Numbered from the stretch's first letter, positions 1-11,065 are shown. The stretch is DNA of 64,000 nucleotides from Boletus sp. NGJ (GCA_019096195.1 JAGTXK010000122.1:69501-133500); one strand, 5' to 3'. Made by a program: numbers and translations. Notes: a model not told the origin generated them from the sequence alone.

Positions 1-1466
1 CTGTGATTCAAATTCGCCGGCGAATTGGCAGGGGGGATGAGGGGAGAGGGGAACCGTATATGTGAAACTGACCGCTTGATTGTGTCGTGTCCTGTGGGTG
101 CTACCCATCGTGTATGCCGTCCGTCCTACACGTCGCCAAATCCTCCAGGGTCTTCATTGAAAACCACGACCATGCACGCGCCGTCTCTCGTTTCGGGAAT
201 GATTCGCCAGCGTGGCGAGCGATCTCTGCCAAGATGTTGGCTGTCCTCGAGGTGACACAAACGGGGACGCTGTACGTGTATCAAGGACAGGAACTTGGGA
301 TGAAGAATTTTCCGAGGACGTGGGGGATAAAGGAGTACAGGGATGTGGCGTCGCAGAATTACTGGCAGTTGTGAGTATGGCGTATGTGGGGGTGGGGGGA
401 AGGGGCGTGTGCTCTATTTTGCCCCTTTCCCTCTCCCTTCCTTCCTGTTCCCATTTCTGTGACCCTCCCTCTCTGACGTTGGACATAGGGTCAAAGCACA
501 AAAACAGGAGGAGCAAGGGAGGGAGGATGTCGATATGGAGGAGGTGTTGGATGGGTTTCAGCAAAAGGCCCGAGATCATGCCCGTATCCCCATGCAGGCA
601 AGTTTAATTCACTTTGAGACGGAGGCCTTGTATTGCTATTCCTACGTCACCGCGGTACTTTGGCCCAACGTCTCTTCCGTTCGCCGTTTGTCCATCTCGC
701 TATCCCCACAAGTTTCACCAACAGTTTCACATCTTCACATTGTCAAACGTATCACTCGTCACCTTTTCACATTTCATCTCTTAGTGGCCCATCTTTGTAC
801 CGCTCTACATTCTTTTTCGTTGTTCCATGTTTCGTCTTCCTTCTTTTCGTTTCCGTTGTGCCTAGACCATGTCTAACATTTCTCACAGTGGGACGCCACC
901 GCCAGCGCTGGGTTTACGACCGGTACACCTTGGATGCGTGCCTTTGAAGACGACGCTCGTGAGGGATGGAACGTCGCCGACGAGTCCAAGCTAAACCTCG
1001 CAAACGACAAGTCCATCAAGTCTGAGAGCGTACTCGCATTCTGGAAACGAGCCATCAACGTCCGAAAAGCGCACGACGTCCTGGTGCGTATTTTTAGTCC
1101 TCTATGACCCTTGCGATGCGGCCAAGTTACTATGCGCTCGACACCACATACTCACACACATACACACGCACATACACACAGATTTACGGCAATTTCGAGA
1201 TGCGTATGGAATCGGACGAGCGGGTGTTTGCGTATATACGTACGTTGGGAAACGTGCGCGCGTGGGTGGTGCTCAATTTCTCGGCGGACCTCGTCGAGGT
1301 GCCTTTCGGGGCGACGGAAGCTGGGCTGGGATTACCCCTAGATGTTGGACGCGGAAGCCATCCTGGGCTTGTATTGTGCAATTACGACGCTGCGTCTGGA
1401 CTGCCGGGAACGGAGACGGGGACCTTGACGTTGCGAGGGTACGAAGCGAGGGTGTATATCCAGTGA
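1..1466 (+). CDS. GH13 maltase-type alpha-glucosidase, 3' part (cut by the left edge)
   Basis: Hydrolyses alpha-glucosidic bonds of maltose and related oligosaccharides. Coding is clear from about 149. The first visible exon (about 149-370) carries FIENHDHARAVSRFG, the conserved GH13 region with the HD pair near the active site, then YVYQGQELGM and the NYW end typical of maltase/oligo-1,6-glucosidases. Exon 489-597 ends in PMQ and exon 889-1083 begins WDATASAGFTTGTPWM, a join highly conserved in this family. Exon 1182-1466 is the C-terminal beta-sandwich (VFAYIRTLGNVRAWVVLNFS). The four exons stay in frame. The intron 598-888 begins GCAAGT, so it is a GC-AG intron, and at 291 bp is long for this window. 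No signal peptide can be judged because the 5' end is missing. The first 148 bases fit no exon I could settle and are probably mostly intron. Family assignment is firm; exact substrate preference is not visible. Confidence 0.88.
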
Positions 1467-2655
1467 TCAGTGCGGCATTGATAACAAGAGTAATTGGATT
1501 CGTTTGATCATGACTTTTTATCGGTGACACGTACATACCCTCGAGACACACTGGTCCTGTGATCTCGGGTCCACACGCTATTGTACTTATTGTGTCCGCC
1601 TTTTTCGTATTGATTTTTTTCTTTCTCAGGACCCACTGAGCTGAGCTATCAAATCGGAGGCGAAGAACAATGAGCGCTGAGCGCTGAAATGATTTCATCG
1701 TGTTTGATACGTTGGATCGAACGGAGCGGCTCACCTTTTGATTCCGTTTCATCCATTTCCTAGGAGGCCACCTCGGCTACCCCCTTTTTGACCGAAAACA
1801 CAGAGCGAGTTCTATTACTTTCAATGAATCGATGACGTCCGCGCAAATTCCTTACTTAATGATGAACATTCATCTAGAACCGACGGGTTGTGCCAGGTAG
1901 GCCCAAAGAACACCGTTTTAACGTCCTCGAGGTGTTATTGCTCTTGAGCCACCCTCGCATGACGCCAAACGTCATGCCAGTGCGTGCGTGTACGGTGGAC
2001 TACGTACCTACCCTCGGCCTCCGGTGGCCACGTGCGACAACAGATGCCCTCGACATGCTTCGAACGTCGTTGGAAGTCTTCGAGGGCCGCGGCTGGGTCG
2101 ACTGATGACCTGGTAGTTTCGTTGTCATCGCGTCTATTATGTAGAGGTTCGGCAGTTGCCCAGTGAGCTCGGGACGGCAAGCCTGTGGCATGAACAACTT
2201 GCTTCGAGAAGCAATTGTGAGTCCCTGCCCATCACCTTTTTTTTTTTTTTATAGTGCCGTGCGATCACCACGAAGTTTGTACATTTTCAAGGTTTTATGA
2301 CTCGGATAGAACCAGCAATAGAACGAACAACTCTTGGGTATGACGCACGTCGTACAGCTAACCGACCATCTCGGAGGCTTCTAGTTACGTACACGACGCG
2401 CATAACGCTAAAGCACGCGCATCCATGTTTCACAGATACGCCGAGTTAGGTAGAATGAGGGAGCGTAAAGGAAGGAAAGGAGAAAGAGAACAAAACACGA
2501 CATTCTAATGGAAAAATACGCGTACAGGACTAGCCTGGGTACGTCGCCATTGAGGATATTTATGAGACCGTGCCTATAGATACTGGATAGCGGAGAAACC
2601 TGCAGGGATGGGGTGTAGAGCTTTGCTACGCGCCCGTCCTGGTTCTACCACGGTT
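1467..2655. other. Intergenic region between two convergent genes
   Basis: No coding exon recognised. It holds the 3' flanks of the alpha-glucosidase and of the glycopeptide gene and a T-run near 2238-2253. The longer open stretches here have no family resemblance, no splice continuity and no signal peptide. Confidence 0.5.
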
Positions 2656-4415
2656 TTAGTAACGAATGCGATTAGTGCGGCGGTGGCGACGGCGGAGGGC
2701 AGCGGAGGACGAGCTGGTGGCAGCGCCGGCGCTGCTCACTGGAGTAGTCGAAGGGGTGACGGTGACAGTGGGAAGAAGACTGGGGGTGGTCGTGGGCGTG
2801 TCAGTGGGACTCGTAGGAGAGCCGGAAGGGGTGAGGCTGCTGTTAGGGGGAATGCAACGCTGAGTCGTAGGGACCGCCGATCCCGATGCCGGAGCCGAAT
2901 TGGCCGAGATCGTTGGGATTGTTGTCGGCGCCGAAGTGGGTACATCTGTGGGTGTGGATGTAGGAGCGGACGCCGCCGAGTCGCTGGGGACACCTGTCGG
3001 GAGCAGCGACGAAACAGGTGTGGACGCAGGCGCGGACGCCGCCGGGCCACTGGGGCTATCTGTCGGGATCGGCGCCGAAGCAGCTGTGGACGCGGGTGCA
3101 GATGCCGCCGGGTCACTGGGGCTATCTGTCGGGATCGGCGTCGACGAAGGTGTGGATGGTTCACTCGAGCCACACCCCGGGTTGCTAGTGGGTGCCTGCG
3201 AAGGCGTCGACGAAGGCGGTGGTGGTGGTGGCACGGTCGAGCCGCACCCCAGGTCGCTGACGTTAGTGGGTGTCTCCGTGGGAATGGTTGAAGGCGTCGA
3301 CGTCGGCGGTGTTGCCGGTGACACAGATGCTGGAGTGGAAGAACCCAAGTTGGGGATGCTCGACGGCGTCGGGAGAGAGCCTGTCGTCGAAGTGGGATTC
3401 GGCGCACCACCGCCCAACACAATCTCCGAGGCATTTGCGCAGAAAGCGACGTACAAGTCGACCTAGGAGATATATGGCGTTCATAAGCCAAATCACGTAT
3501 GGACTCAGTTAGGGAGTGGATGGGTTCGGCACTCACGTTGTTTAGGGAGCAATAGGCCTGGGCCGTGTAATCTGTTGAGCCGTAAAAGGCATTGTTCGTG
3601 CCACAGTTTGGATTGTTACCTTTTGTCGTTCGCCGTCGATAAGTATCAACACCGGGCGATAAAAAGTAAAGGTGACATACAATCTTTTCCCACACCATCG
3701 CAGCCATTATAATATCTGCAAAGGACATGAACACATGAAAAAACATTGATTGGATTCCAACGCACGAAAACGAGGTCTCGACGTTGTACTTATGACTGTT
3801 CCGACGACAAACACCCATCAGCATTTGAATCAATGGGCAGGTGGTATGAGATGGTGCTCACGGGGGTATCAGGGAGATATCCGTGGTGGTATAGTGGTCG
3901 TTGATGAGCGTCAGCTCCAAAAGCGAACAATTTTCGCCATTCAGACCACATTGACCTAATCAAGAGAGAACGTTGGATTTGAGAAGGGATGCTCGCCTCA
4001 CTCAGGACACGTGTGTGGGCTTACCCGTCTGAAGGTAGCTGAGGAAAGCACAAAAGATAAGGGTAATGTGCTTCGGACGTTCAACACTGACTCACCCAAT
4101 TCCAGACCAGGAACCGGTGTTTGTGTATGAAGAACTGCCCTGCAAGACATCATTACCGTTGTATATGAGCATAGGCTGGGAATGGGGTAAGCCGTCATTG
4201 ACAGTGAGGGAAGGCGGCGGACGTACCGTTCCAGAACCACATCTGATTACCAATTATCGTTCGTTAGAAATTTCTCGACGACTTCGAGAATCGAGGCGAT
4301 CGACCACTCACCGGTTATCGAACGTGATAGTATGCATCTCGGCTTGGGCTTGGGCTCCACGGAACAGAACGAAAGAGACGGCCAGTTGGGCCAGCATACG
4401 AGAGGGGAACTTCAT
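2656..4415 (-). CDS. Secreted fungal glycopeptide-family protein with long Ser/Thr/Pro tail
   Basis: Nine exons can be read on the minus strand: 4415-4312, 4242-4227, 4175-4096, 4038-4025, 3955-3862, 3795-3766, 3715-3681, about 3619-3538 and 3462-2656, all in frame. The ATG at 4415 starts a signal peptide (MKFPSRMLAQLAVSFVLF, then RGAQAQA), followed by EMHTITFDNRCGSGTPML, the N-terminal signature of a basidiomycete family usually annotated 'glycopeptide'. Further conserved pieces are YLQTGQCGLNGENC and YYNGCDGVGKDC. After about 190 residues the protein turns into roughly 250 residues of Ser, Thr, Pro and Ala ending in a basic patch (RRRHRRTNRIR). The tail is probably O-glycosylated, giving a mucin-like wall or extracellular protein; that is inference. 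Exons of 16 and 14 nt are unusually small. Enzymatic function is unknown for the family; I see no GPI signal. Confidence 0.82.
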
Positions 4416-5072
4416 CAGAAGGGAGGGACGACGTCAAAGAATGATGGCAAGCCAAGCACGGGTAGAGATGTGTGGGTAATAAGCAGGGTAAAGAACGATG
4501 AGCCGTTTTGGAAAGGATGGCCGCTTTACATATGCGTGACGAGTTGCATCGCTGGATGAAAGGATTGCTAATGCAGGAATGTCACTGCCACCAGGATCCG
4601 AAACAGTTGTCAAGCCCGCGTCCGTTCCTTGCGACGGTGATTTAATCCTCGACGCTGATGAGTCTGGCAGGTAACGTACGCCTGTGTGTTGTACCTGTAC
4701 CACTGTAGGTAGTCGCCCATAGGTCAGTTGGCTGAGCGTGTCAAGCCTGCACACCTCGGTTCACTCATTCCCGTTGTTCACAGCCGCCATACACGCGCTA
4801 GCCCATGTGCCTGATTCGCTGTCTTGTTTTCCCGCGTCGTCGTGAAACAAGCTCCTCGACATTCTCGGAGCAGCCGAATACCCTTCTCAGCCGGTGTCAA
4901 TCAAACACACGGCCAAACAAGTCACTTATTGTACTTGTCGCCGAGGATATTGTCTGGCATTTGTGATGCGGCGTTGGGGCACATTCCCACTTGAAGTGGC
5001 ATCTCGGCGACGGGGCGTAGTCAGCTCTTGGACGATCAGTGAGACGGTATCCATTCACATTTTCATGCCACT
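4416..5072. other. 5' flank of the glycopeptide gene
   Basis: Upstream region of the minus-strand glycopeptide gene. No exon, RNA gene or clear TATA box was found. Confidence 0.4.
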
Positions 5073-5465
5073 TTGACAGCGTCGCTACATCGGTTCGCGG
5101 CGATGCTATTATTTATTACAAGCCCCCTTGCGCAGCTCGCAAGCGGACCCGACTCACCGGACCTGAAGCTTGAAGCCTTACCCCTTACCCTTCTAAAACG
5201 TGGATCCTCAAGAGTGGCCAGCAGCTTCCAGTGCGGACAAACGGACACCGTATCAGGTACGTACAGTAGTAAGGAGCGCGAACCTAGACAGCGACAAACG
5301 TACGAGCGCCGCTATCTGATCCCGTTGCCATGGGCCCAACAACCGATACGTTGCAAATGGTTTTCTGAGAGAAGGAGATCTCCCACATGGCCCGCATCCA
5401 TGGGGACAGTTTTGACATGGATACTCGTTGTCGATGACTTCACAATTAGCATCAATCATGCATAG
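5073..5465 (+). other. Possible relic of a small secreted enzyme (GH12-like fragment, weak)
   Basis: An open stretch contains a hydrophobic N-terminal-like piece (MLLFITSPLAQLASG) followed by SFQCGQTDTVSG, which resembles the start of mature fungal GH12 endoglucanases (CGQ.D...SG.Y). A weak YLIPLPWAQ lies downstream, where the family has a Y-L-...-W-G motif, but nothing beyond it matches and no splice pattern restores the rest. If the resemblance is real this is a decayed fragment; it could equally be chance. The stretch 5466-5720 holds nothing recognisable. Confidence 0.15.
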
Positions 5466-5720
5466 CTGGACAGAATCTATATGCCAAACAGCAAAGGGTC
5501 TTCATAAGCATGATCAAGGAATCGGGGATATGGTAAAAGTGAGACGGGTACGGGACGCCACAATGGACACAGTCGAGATCAGGTCGTAACGAAAAGTACT
5601 TTGGGGGAGGTCTGACGGAGAAAAAAAATGGGTGTGCGAGAGACGAGTCCAGCATCTCTCGTGCGTATGGAAGGGAGATTCGTAACCAACGAAGAAGTTA
5701 CTAGGCGTGGCCGCTCCGAA

Positions 5721-7157
5721 CTAAGAAGTCGTCACATGCCCGATATCACGACAATCAATATCCTTTTCCTCGTCCCCGTCTGCGTCCTCGATATCGAGAA
5801 AGATGCGGAGGCGAGGCGGAAACGAATAGGATGGAAGCACGAGGGCTGCTGCCGCACAATCAATGTCCTTGAGGGTCAGCACCTGAAGACGGTCACACGC
5901 GTGAAGAGCCGAACATATCGCCAGAAAGGATGCAGCATCAACACGGTCCAGACGGAGCGACGTCACGGCGTACAAATGACCAAAGAGACTATGGATCGAA
6001 GTATCATCTGCACGAATGCTTCGCAGCGAGAGCTCACGAAGAGAAGACAGTGGAATATACGGCAATACCCGTTCCGTTGCACTCGTCTCCACAAGGTGGT
6101 CGAACAGCTGCGAACAGTCCTGACGCTCACAGAGCTGGATCCCGAACGCGACGTCTTCGACAGAAAGGACTCGGAGGTTCGGCAGGGCGAACAACGACAG
6201 CAGGTCAATGGCGTACGCCACGTCAACGAACCCGAACTCGAGTTCCTCCAACTGGGGTAGATTGATCGTTTGCAGATCGTCACTTCCTCGTTCATTTTCC
6301 AACGTGTGATCCATCCGAGGACCCCACCCGAGGACGACGAGGCGCTTGAGCCCTGCATTTGCGCTCAGGAGGCGTCGAAATTCTGGGAGAGTGGGCATGA
6401 CGTCGTGAGCGTGGTACTTCAGCTCCAACTCTCGGAGACCCGTGAGACCAGATCGTGCCCAATCGACGTGGACGCCCGAAAGCGATACGTGACGGAGATG
6501 ACAAAGACCGGCGCCGCCCTGAAACCAGGCGACAGGATGGGCCAGGTTCGCTGGGCGAAATACCTCGCCCTGCGCAACAAAGAACTCGTTGCATCTTGCG
6601 ACCCGGATGGTTTGCAGGAGAGAGGCAGACTCAATGGCCACAGTGCATGAGAGGAACGTAAAGATAGGAGCCCAGGTGTCCGTGAGGAGTTCGATGGACC
6701 GCCAGCGCGACACCTGTGGTACGAGGAAGCGCATGATGTTATCCATGGCCTTGCAGCCAAAGATATGGGACGCCTCATCCCAGTCCCAGCATGGATCGCG
6801 AAAGTCCATGTAGATATCGAGGGGGCGATTGCGGGAACGGATTATCCAAGCGCTCATGCGCGTGAGTTGACTCTTGGTGAGAGGGAGTGAAAGAAAGATA
6901 GAAGTCCACAAGGAAGGCATCGAGAGAGAGATCTGCCTCCATTGTCTGCATACGTGAGAGATCGCGATCGACTGAGAGATGGGGTCGTGAGAGGAATGGG
7001 ATGTGAAACCAAGTATGTCCGAAACGACTTCCACTGGCATTGGCCGAGCGGGGGACGTGTAATTACCGGCGAGCAAAGAACGTGGTAGGGGCCGAACAAT
7101 GGACAAAGAGCGGATGTCCTTGCTTTGCGGGACAGAAACGCCTTGGATTGACAACAT
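5721..7157 (-). CDS. F-box protein with leucine-rich C-terminal part
   Basis: Single long exon of 478 residues from the ATG at 7157. That ATG lies directly behind a good acceptor (TTCTCTCTCAG), so a 5'-UTR intron probably ends there; the frame stays open up to 7460 but the extra 101 residues look non-coding. An F-box-like domain sits at about residues 40-90: RPMPVEVVSDILGF, AISHVCRQWRQISL, MPSLWTSIFL. The remainder carries irregular leucine-rich segments (LRHVSLSGVHV, LRELELKYHA, LPQLEELEFGF, LPNLRVLSVEDV, LRELSLRSI). Such agaricomycete F-box proteins are thought to be substrate receptors of SCF ubiquitin ligases: the F-box binds Skp1 and the repeats bind the target. The target cannot be inferred. 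The family is very large and fast-evolving in mushrooms. Confidence 0.8.
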   Translation of the reverse strand: MLSIQGVSVPQSKDIRSLSIVRPLPRSLLAGNYTSPARPMPVEVVSDILGFTSHSSHDPISQSIAISHVCRQWRQISLSMPSLWTSIFLSLPLTKSQLTRMSAWIIRSRNRPLDIYMDFRDPCWDWDEASHIFGCKAMDNIMRFLVPQVSRWRSIELLTDTWAPIFTFLSCTVAIESASLLQTIRVARCNEFFVAQGEVFRPANLAHPVAWFQGGAGLCHLRHVSLSGVHVDWARSGLTGLRELELKYHAHDVMPTLPEFRRLLSANAGLKRLVVLGWGPRMDHTLENERGSDDLQTINLPQLEELEFGFVDVAYAIDLLSLFALPNLRVLSVEDVAFGIQLCERQDCSQLFDHLVETSATERVLPYIPLSSLRELSLRSIRADDTSIHSLFGHLYAVTSLRLDRVDAASFLAICSALHACDRLQVLTLKDIDCAAAALVLPSYSFPPRLRIFLDIEDADGDEEKDIDCRDIGHVTTS

Positions 7158-8092
7158 CTGAGAGAGAAAATCAAAATCACGGCATGTTAATGAACCTATA
7201 TTCGCATGTTGATGTGTGAAGCAACAATACCGAGAAGATCGAGAGTCGAGATTTAACCTGAAGTCGTCAAACGCCCCGAGAGTGGAAACGCGAAAACAGG
7301 TTCCTATATAACACAAAGGTCCTCGATGAACGCCCACATCGCCAGTCACCGTAAATATGTTTGTCAGCGCAGTGGAGGGACCAACAAACGCCTCGAGGAA
7401 CATCACCTCGTGTGCTACACGTGGCGGGACAACTAGTACGGACACCAGTGACTCGGCCACTTTATGTGTTTGTGTGCACCCAGGGATTTAACTGACAGGC
7501 GAACAATGCTGATTGGACCAGCGTTTGTAGCCGCTATCCATGAAAGGTTGACGCCCTGCCTCGAGGAAGCAGCGGGGGGCCGCACCATCAGCGAACCATG
7601 CGGGTCAGATTGGAGAAGCTCACACAGCATTAATGAACCCTGTTTTGGTTGATGATGGGTATCATTCTACACCCCACCGCATGTAGTATCATGATTCAGT
7701 ATGAGGAAAAAACGGCCAGATAAACACTTTGAAATAGGGAACATGGAACGAAGCGAAACCATCAAATAGTCAATACTAACCGTAGGCCCACACGGCGCAA
7801 CACGGAGCGCCGATGTACTGCGTGTTCTGCAATCACGACATTCAAATAAATACATAGAATGACACTTCGCCAAGAAGACAAAATACGGACCACTCAATAG
7901 ACGCCGCACACCGTGTAGACGTACAGTACCTGCCCTTCTCGGGCTTATCAATCCTTGGATGGGTGGACTACATCAAGGAAGGAGTCACCGATACGGGATT
8001 CCCCAGTTGTTCAAGTAGTCTGTTGTAGGACAAATCTGCCCAGGTTCGCTGGGGTTAGAGTGTATCCCTAGTAGACTGATCAAGCGCTACGT
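7158..8092. other. Intergenic region
   Basis: 5' flank of the F-box gene and spacer before the truncated membrane-protein copy. Short open stretches exist on both strands but none shows family similarity or splice continuity. Confidence 0.4.
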
Positions 8093-8482
8093 TGGGTTGG
8101 GATAAGTTGTCAAGTAGACCATCCAATTTCATGCATACTGACCACCAAAGTGTCGGACAACCAGTTAGACAGAATAAATGCTGCGTTTCCCGCATCGTCT
8201 ACAGGCATCGAGAGCATATTGTTCTTGAACGTGCTTGGCTCACCCGATTGATCACGGTCGTCGATGAACGCCATTTGCGTGAATGCCGTGAATGAGAACA
8301 CGAAGATGATATCGGGGATGAAGGAGACGGTGATGAAAATTAGCAGGGGTAACTGTTTCTTAAATTCCACACGGTTTCTCTCGCGAATGAGCAAATGACA
8401 GGACAAGAGGTATAGCGAGACGGTGATCCCGTAGGTGATGGAGCTGATAGTCGCTCCGAGAAAATCTGTGTTTGAGCGTCTT
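8093..8482 (-). pseudogene. Truncated copy of exon 1 of the multi-pass membrane-protein gene at 59.3-60.5 kb
   Basis: On the minus strand this segment matches exon 1 and the start of intron 1 of the intact gene at 59,332-60,481. Shared runs include AFTQMAFIDDR, NNMLSMPVDDAGNAAF (NNMFSIPIDDTGNAAF in the intact gene) and LSNWLSD. Nucleotide similarity continues through the intron-1 donor (GTCAGTATGCATG) to the GTTGGGATAAG block at the exon-2 acceptor near 8,093, then stops. At the other end it stops right after the DAQT codons near 8,482. Relative to the intact gene it has lost about four codons' worth of bases and the frame near CWLQGV, and it lacks the ATG and exons 2-4. Because an intron border is retained, it arose by DNA duplication and not by retroposition. 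No function expected. Confidence 0.8.
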
Positions 8483-9011
8483 GCCTATCCAGGTGTCTGT
8501 CACTTACTGTACATGTGCCTTGTCCTTGTCGCCTGTCGGCAGCCTGACAGGATTCTTATCTGCACCTCCCGTGCCCTCGCTTGCGTGAGTTTCGTCTTGG
8601 CCCTCGCTGGCAGGGCCGGGACTACAGTCAGTGTCGCGACGAGCCACGCGTCTCCTCGAGCTCGTTCTATTCAACTAGTTTGTGCCATAGTGCCATGTCC
8701 AGTAGCATGACTTTTCATACAACTTTGTTGTGAGTAGCACAATCCCTCCTGTGTGCCACTGTCCACCTGCACATTTCTGTCATGGAGAGAGGTGAAATAC
8801 CGGCCTAAGGCTCTTTAATCTTCTTTCCGTTCTTTCTTCGTAGATAAATTTGAGACTCTCAAGAGCTAGCCTTGTCAGTTGCTACATAATAATCAACACT
8901 TGTCCAAAAAAAAAAAAACATTTGATACTCAGGCTAGGTTTTCGAACTCAGACTACGACGTAACATACTTAACTTGAAGTCTTGAAGCAAGACCATCATC
9001 ATCACTTCGCA
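8483..9011. other. Intergenic region
   Basis: Spacer upstream of the RS-rich protein gene, with an A-run near 8906-8918. No gene recognised. Confidence 0.4.
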
Positions 9012-10004
9012 ATGCCCGAGTACTTGCCAGATGAGTACTCCAACTACCATTCTGAACGTCATCATAGGCACAGGGGTGAGGGCCATTTCTCTCATCTGTA
9101 AATTCCCGTAACTCACCTCGGGTCAACCTCCTGGTCGCCCCAACGTTTAATTGCAACATACTTGGTCATTCTGGGCGGCTGGCTACCTAAAAATTGCAAA
9201 AACGCAACATCCGTGGAATTGACATAATTAGCACGGGGCAGGGGAGACAGCAGATCTCGCTCTCCTGAGCGCAGCAGCCATCGACATGAAAGAGACGAGG
9301 ATGGCTACAGGCACAGGCGCCGCAAGCGTTCCAGGTCGCGCAGTCCCCACCACTCTCACAAACACAGCGAGGACCGAAAAAAGGTCAGTTCACGCTCATG
9401 CCTTGGTGTCTGGTGCTAGAGCCTTGCTCAGGAGCGGGACGATCCTCGTGTGCATGAGCAATCAGTGAGGTCAAGTCGGAGCAGAGGTCGCAGTGTTGTA
9501 CGTCTTATGAAATTGTTTCGGTATCGGATAGCTGACCTCAAAAGCTGTACGTATGACATGGTTCTCACACAGACCCCAAGAGACCATCGTAGTGGCAGCC
9601 CTTCCTCGCCGGACTTATCTGCATCAATCGACTCACAGCGCCCTGCCAAGCGCAATCGTTACGAATCGAGGTCACGTTCTCGCTCGTACGAACGAAGTCG
9701 CAATTGCCACCGTTCAGGATCACGCTCGCGCAGCCATGAGAGGGAACGGCGCAAACCAACACACAAGGAAAAGGACCGTGACAGGAAAAAGCGTCACAAA
9801 GATAAAGATAAGAAGAGGGAAAAGGATGAGAAACGTAGCGTTTTGACGGGAAAGAAGGTGCCTTGTTATCACGTCTGACGCACTCGCTCGTTATAATTAA
9901 TTGCTCGCTAGATTAAACTGAAGGTTCACAAGGATTCAAGGGACCTGGAGATGGATGCAAACAGACAGGACCTTTTGCAATTTTTGAACTCTACATTTGA
10001 GTGA
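9012..10004 (+). CDS. Small RS-rich (SR-like) nuclear protein
   Basis: Five exons join in frame (9012-9075, 9232-9383, 9432-9497, 9573-9857, 9912-10004) to give 219 residues. The ATG at 9012 starts MPEYLPDEYSNYHSERHH. The middle is Arg/Ser/His-rich (RSPERSSHRHERD, RRRKRSRSRSPHHSHK, ESRSRSRSYERSR, SGSRSRSHERERR), then a Lys/Arg/Asp-rich stretch (KDRDRKKRHKDKDKKREK). The last exon ends in a conserved-looking tail, DANRQDLLQFLNSTFE. RS and RD repeats are typical of pre-mRNA splicing factors and of proteins recruited to spliceosomes or nuclear speckles through SR-kinase phosphorylation. No RNA-recognition motif is present, so it is an SR-like protein and not a classical SR factor. Role in splicing is inference from composition. 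Confidence 0.75.
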
Positions 10005-10349
10005 CCATCCATCACTTGTACGGGCCCCATACCACTGGTTTCCATTTAATGTCTGTTTATCCTCCTATATGACACTCGAGAATATTATGAATCTTTTCCT
10101 CGCCCGCTACCACTGACTATTTCTGCCTTTCAGAGCCACACATCGAACCACAGACACTTCCACTACATGTTTCACCTGTCTTCCATTACCGAGAAGCCTT
10201 GGGACTACCTCGATTCAGACGTGCTTTTTTCGAAGCGTGGTCCCGGATCTCGTAAAGTCGTATTCAATTCTGCAACCTTTGGTCACCTCCTTTCGGCATC
10301 AAACAACTGATCAGAACTCGCAAAACTAACCATTCTCGTTGACGGTGCA
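10005..10349 (+). other. Spacer between the RS gene and the first S9 relic
   Basis: No exon recognised. It may include decayed 5' sequence of the peptidase relic that follows, but nothing aligns with the family by eye. Confidence 0.35.
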
Positions 10350-11065
10350 GACTCATGACGGTGCTCCAGCGTTCCTTTGGCAACGAGATTGGTTGGCAAG
10401 GATGGTCTGATATGTCACTCGAAGGAACCTTGTTCCACATTGCCAACGTTGCCATCGACAACGGTGCGATTTTGATCGCCAACCGTGTACCTGTCGCTGG
10501 TGACACGTCGTGGACTATCCCAGCTAGATCACGGACACCCACTTGTGTCTATGTCCGATCAGGTCAACTAATTCCAACATTTCATCCTTTCATCTATCGT
10601 ACGGGGGCGGAGTAGTCCGTATTGTCTTGGAGGCAGCAGCACGGGACATTGCCAAACCGGCGTGGACGCTGGGACTGTGTTCCTGAATGATGGAAATTAC
10701 GGTGTATCCACTGCTTCATTGACCTTCCTCAGCGCTCTGAGCCTGTTCCAATCGACGACACTGACTTAAGGTCGCATAGCATCTTCGCACGACCAGCGCG
10801 AATGGCAGTCTTGATGGGGTTTCGTACATTGGAGTTTGACGTGTTCGGATCCGCCGGAGTTTGCCTCCGGGGCTGGAAAGGGTTGGAATGCTTCGTCTCT
10901 CCACATGTCTCAAAGACTGATAGAACACGGTAACCCACTTTAGGTTTGCTTTAGGTCGGTTACTATGCACGCTAGAACCCCGACACGTGGACGAGAAACG
11001 TGTGGTGATCCGGGGTGGCTCCACAGGCGGGTCTAGTACCATGCTCGTCTCACATCCAGATCTTC
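10350..11065 (+). pseudogene. S9 (prolyl-oligopeptidase-like) peptidase relic A
   Basis: Scattered pieces in several frames match the same peptidase family as the better preserved copy at 11,558-13,045. About 10,355-10,520 encodes NEIGWQGWSDMSLEGTLF, then ANVAIDNG and LIANRVPVAGD, corresponding to the KIAWQEW, MPWEGGIVYVADV and SNHVLVAGE segments of copy B. RDIAKPAWTLG and LNDGNYGVSTAS follow near 10,650-10,720. About 10,990-11,045 encodes HVDEKRVVIRGGSTGG and SHPDL, the hydrolase-domain region with the GGSxGG nucleophile elbow that copy B lacks. Frames change between blocks and large parts are missing, so this is a dead gene. It is in the same orientation as copy B, suggesting tandem duplication followed by decay. 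Confidence 0.65.

Noticed and set aside
1104-1466. Single-exon reading of the last alpha-glucosidase part starting with a Tyr/Thr/His repeat
   Set aside because: The first 78 bases are intron microsatellite (CACACA); the real exon starts at 1182 after a CACAG acceptor.
2608-3291. Long Arg/Gly-rich plus-strand open frame
   Set aside because: It is the antisense of the Ser/Thr/Pro-rich tail of the glycopeptide gene; biased codons keep the other frames open.
5628-6358. Plus-strand and alternative minus-strand frames over the F-box gene
   Set aside because: Shadows of the leucine-rich F-box coding sequence; no independent family or splice evidence.
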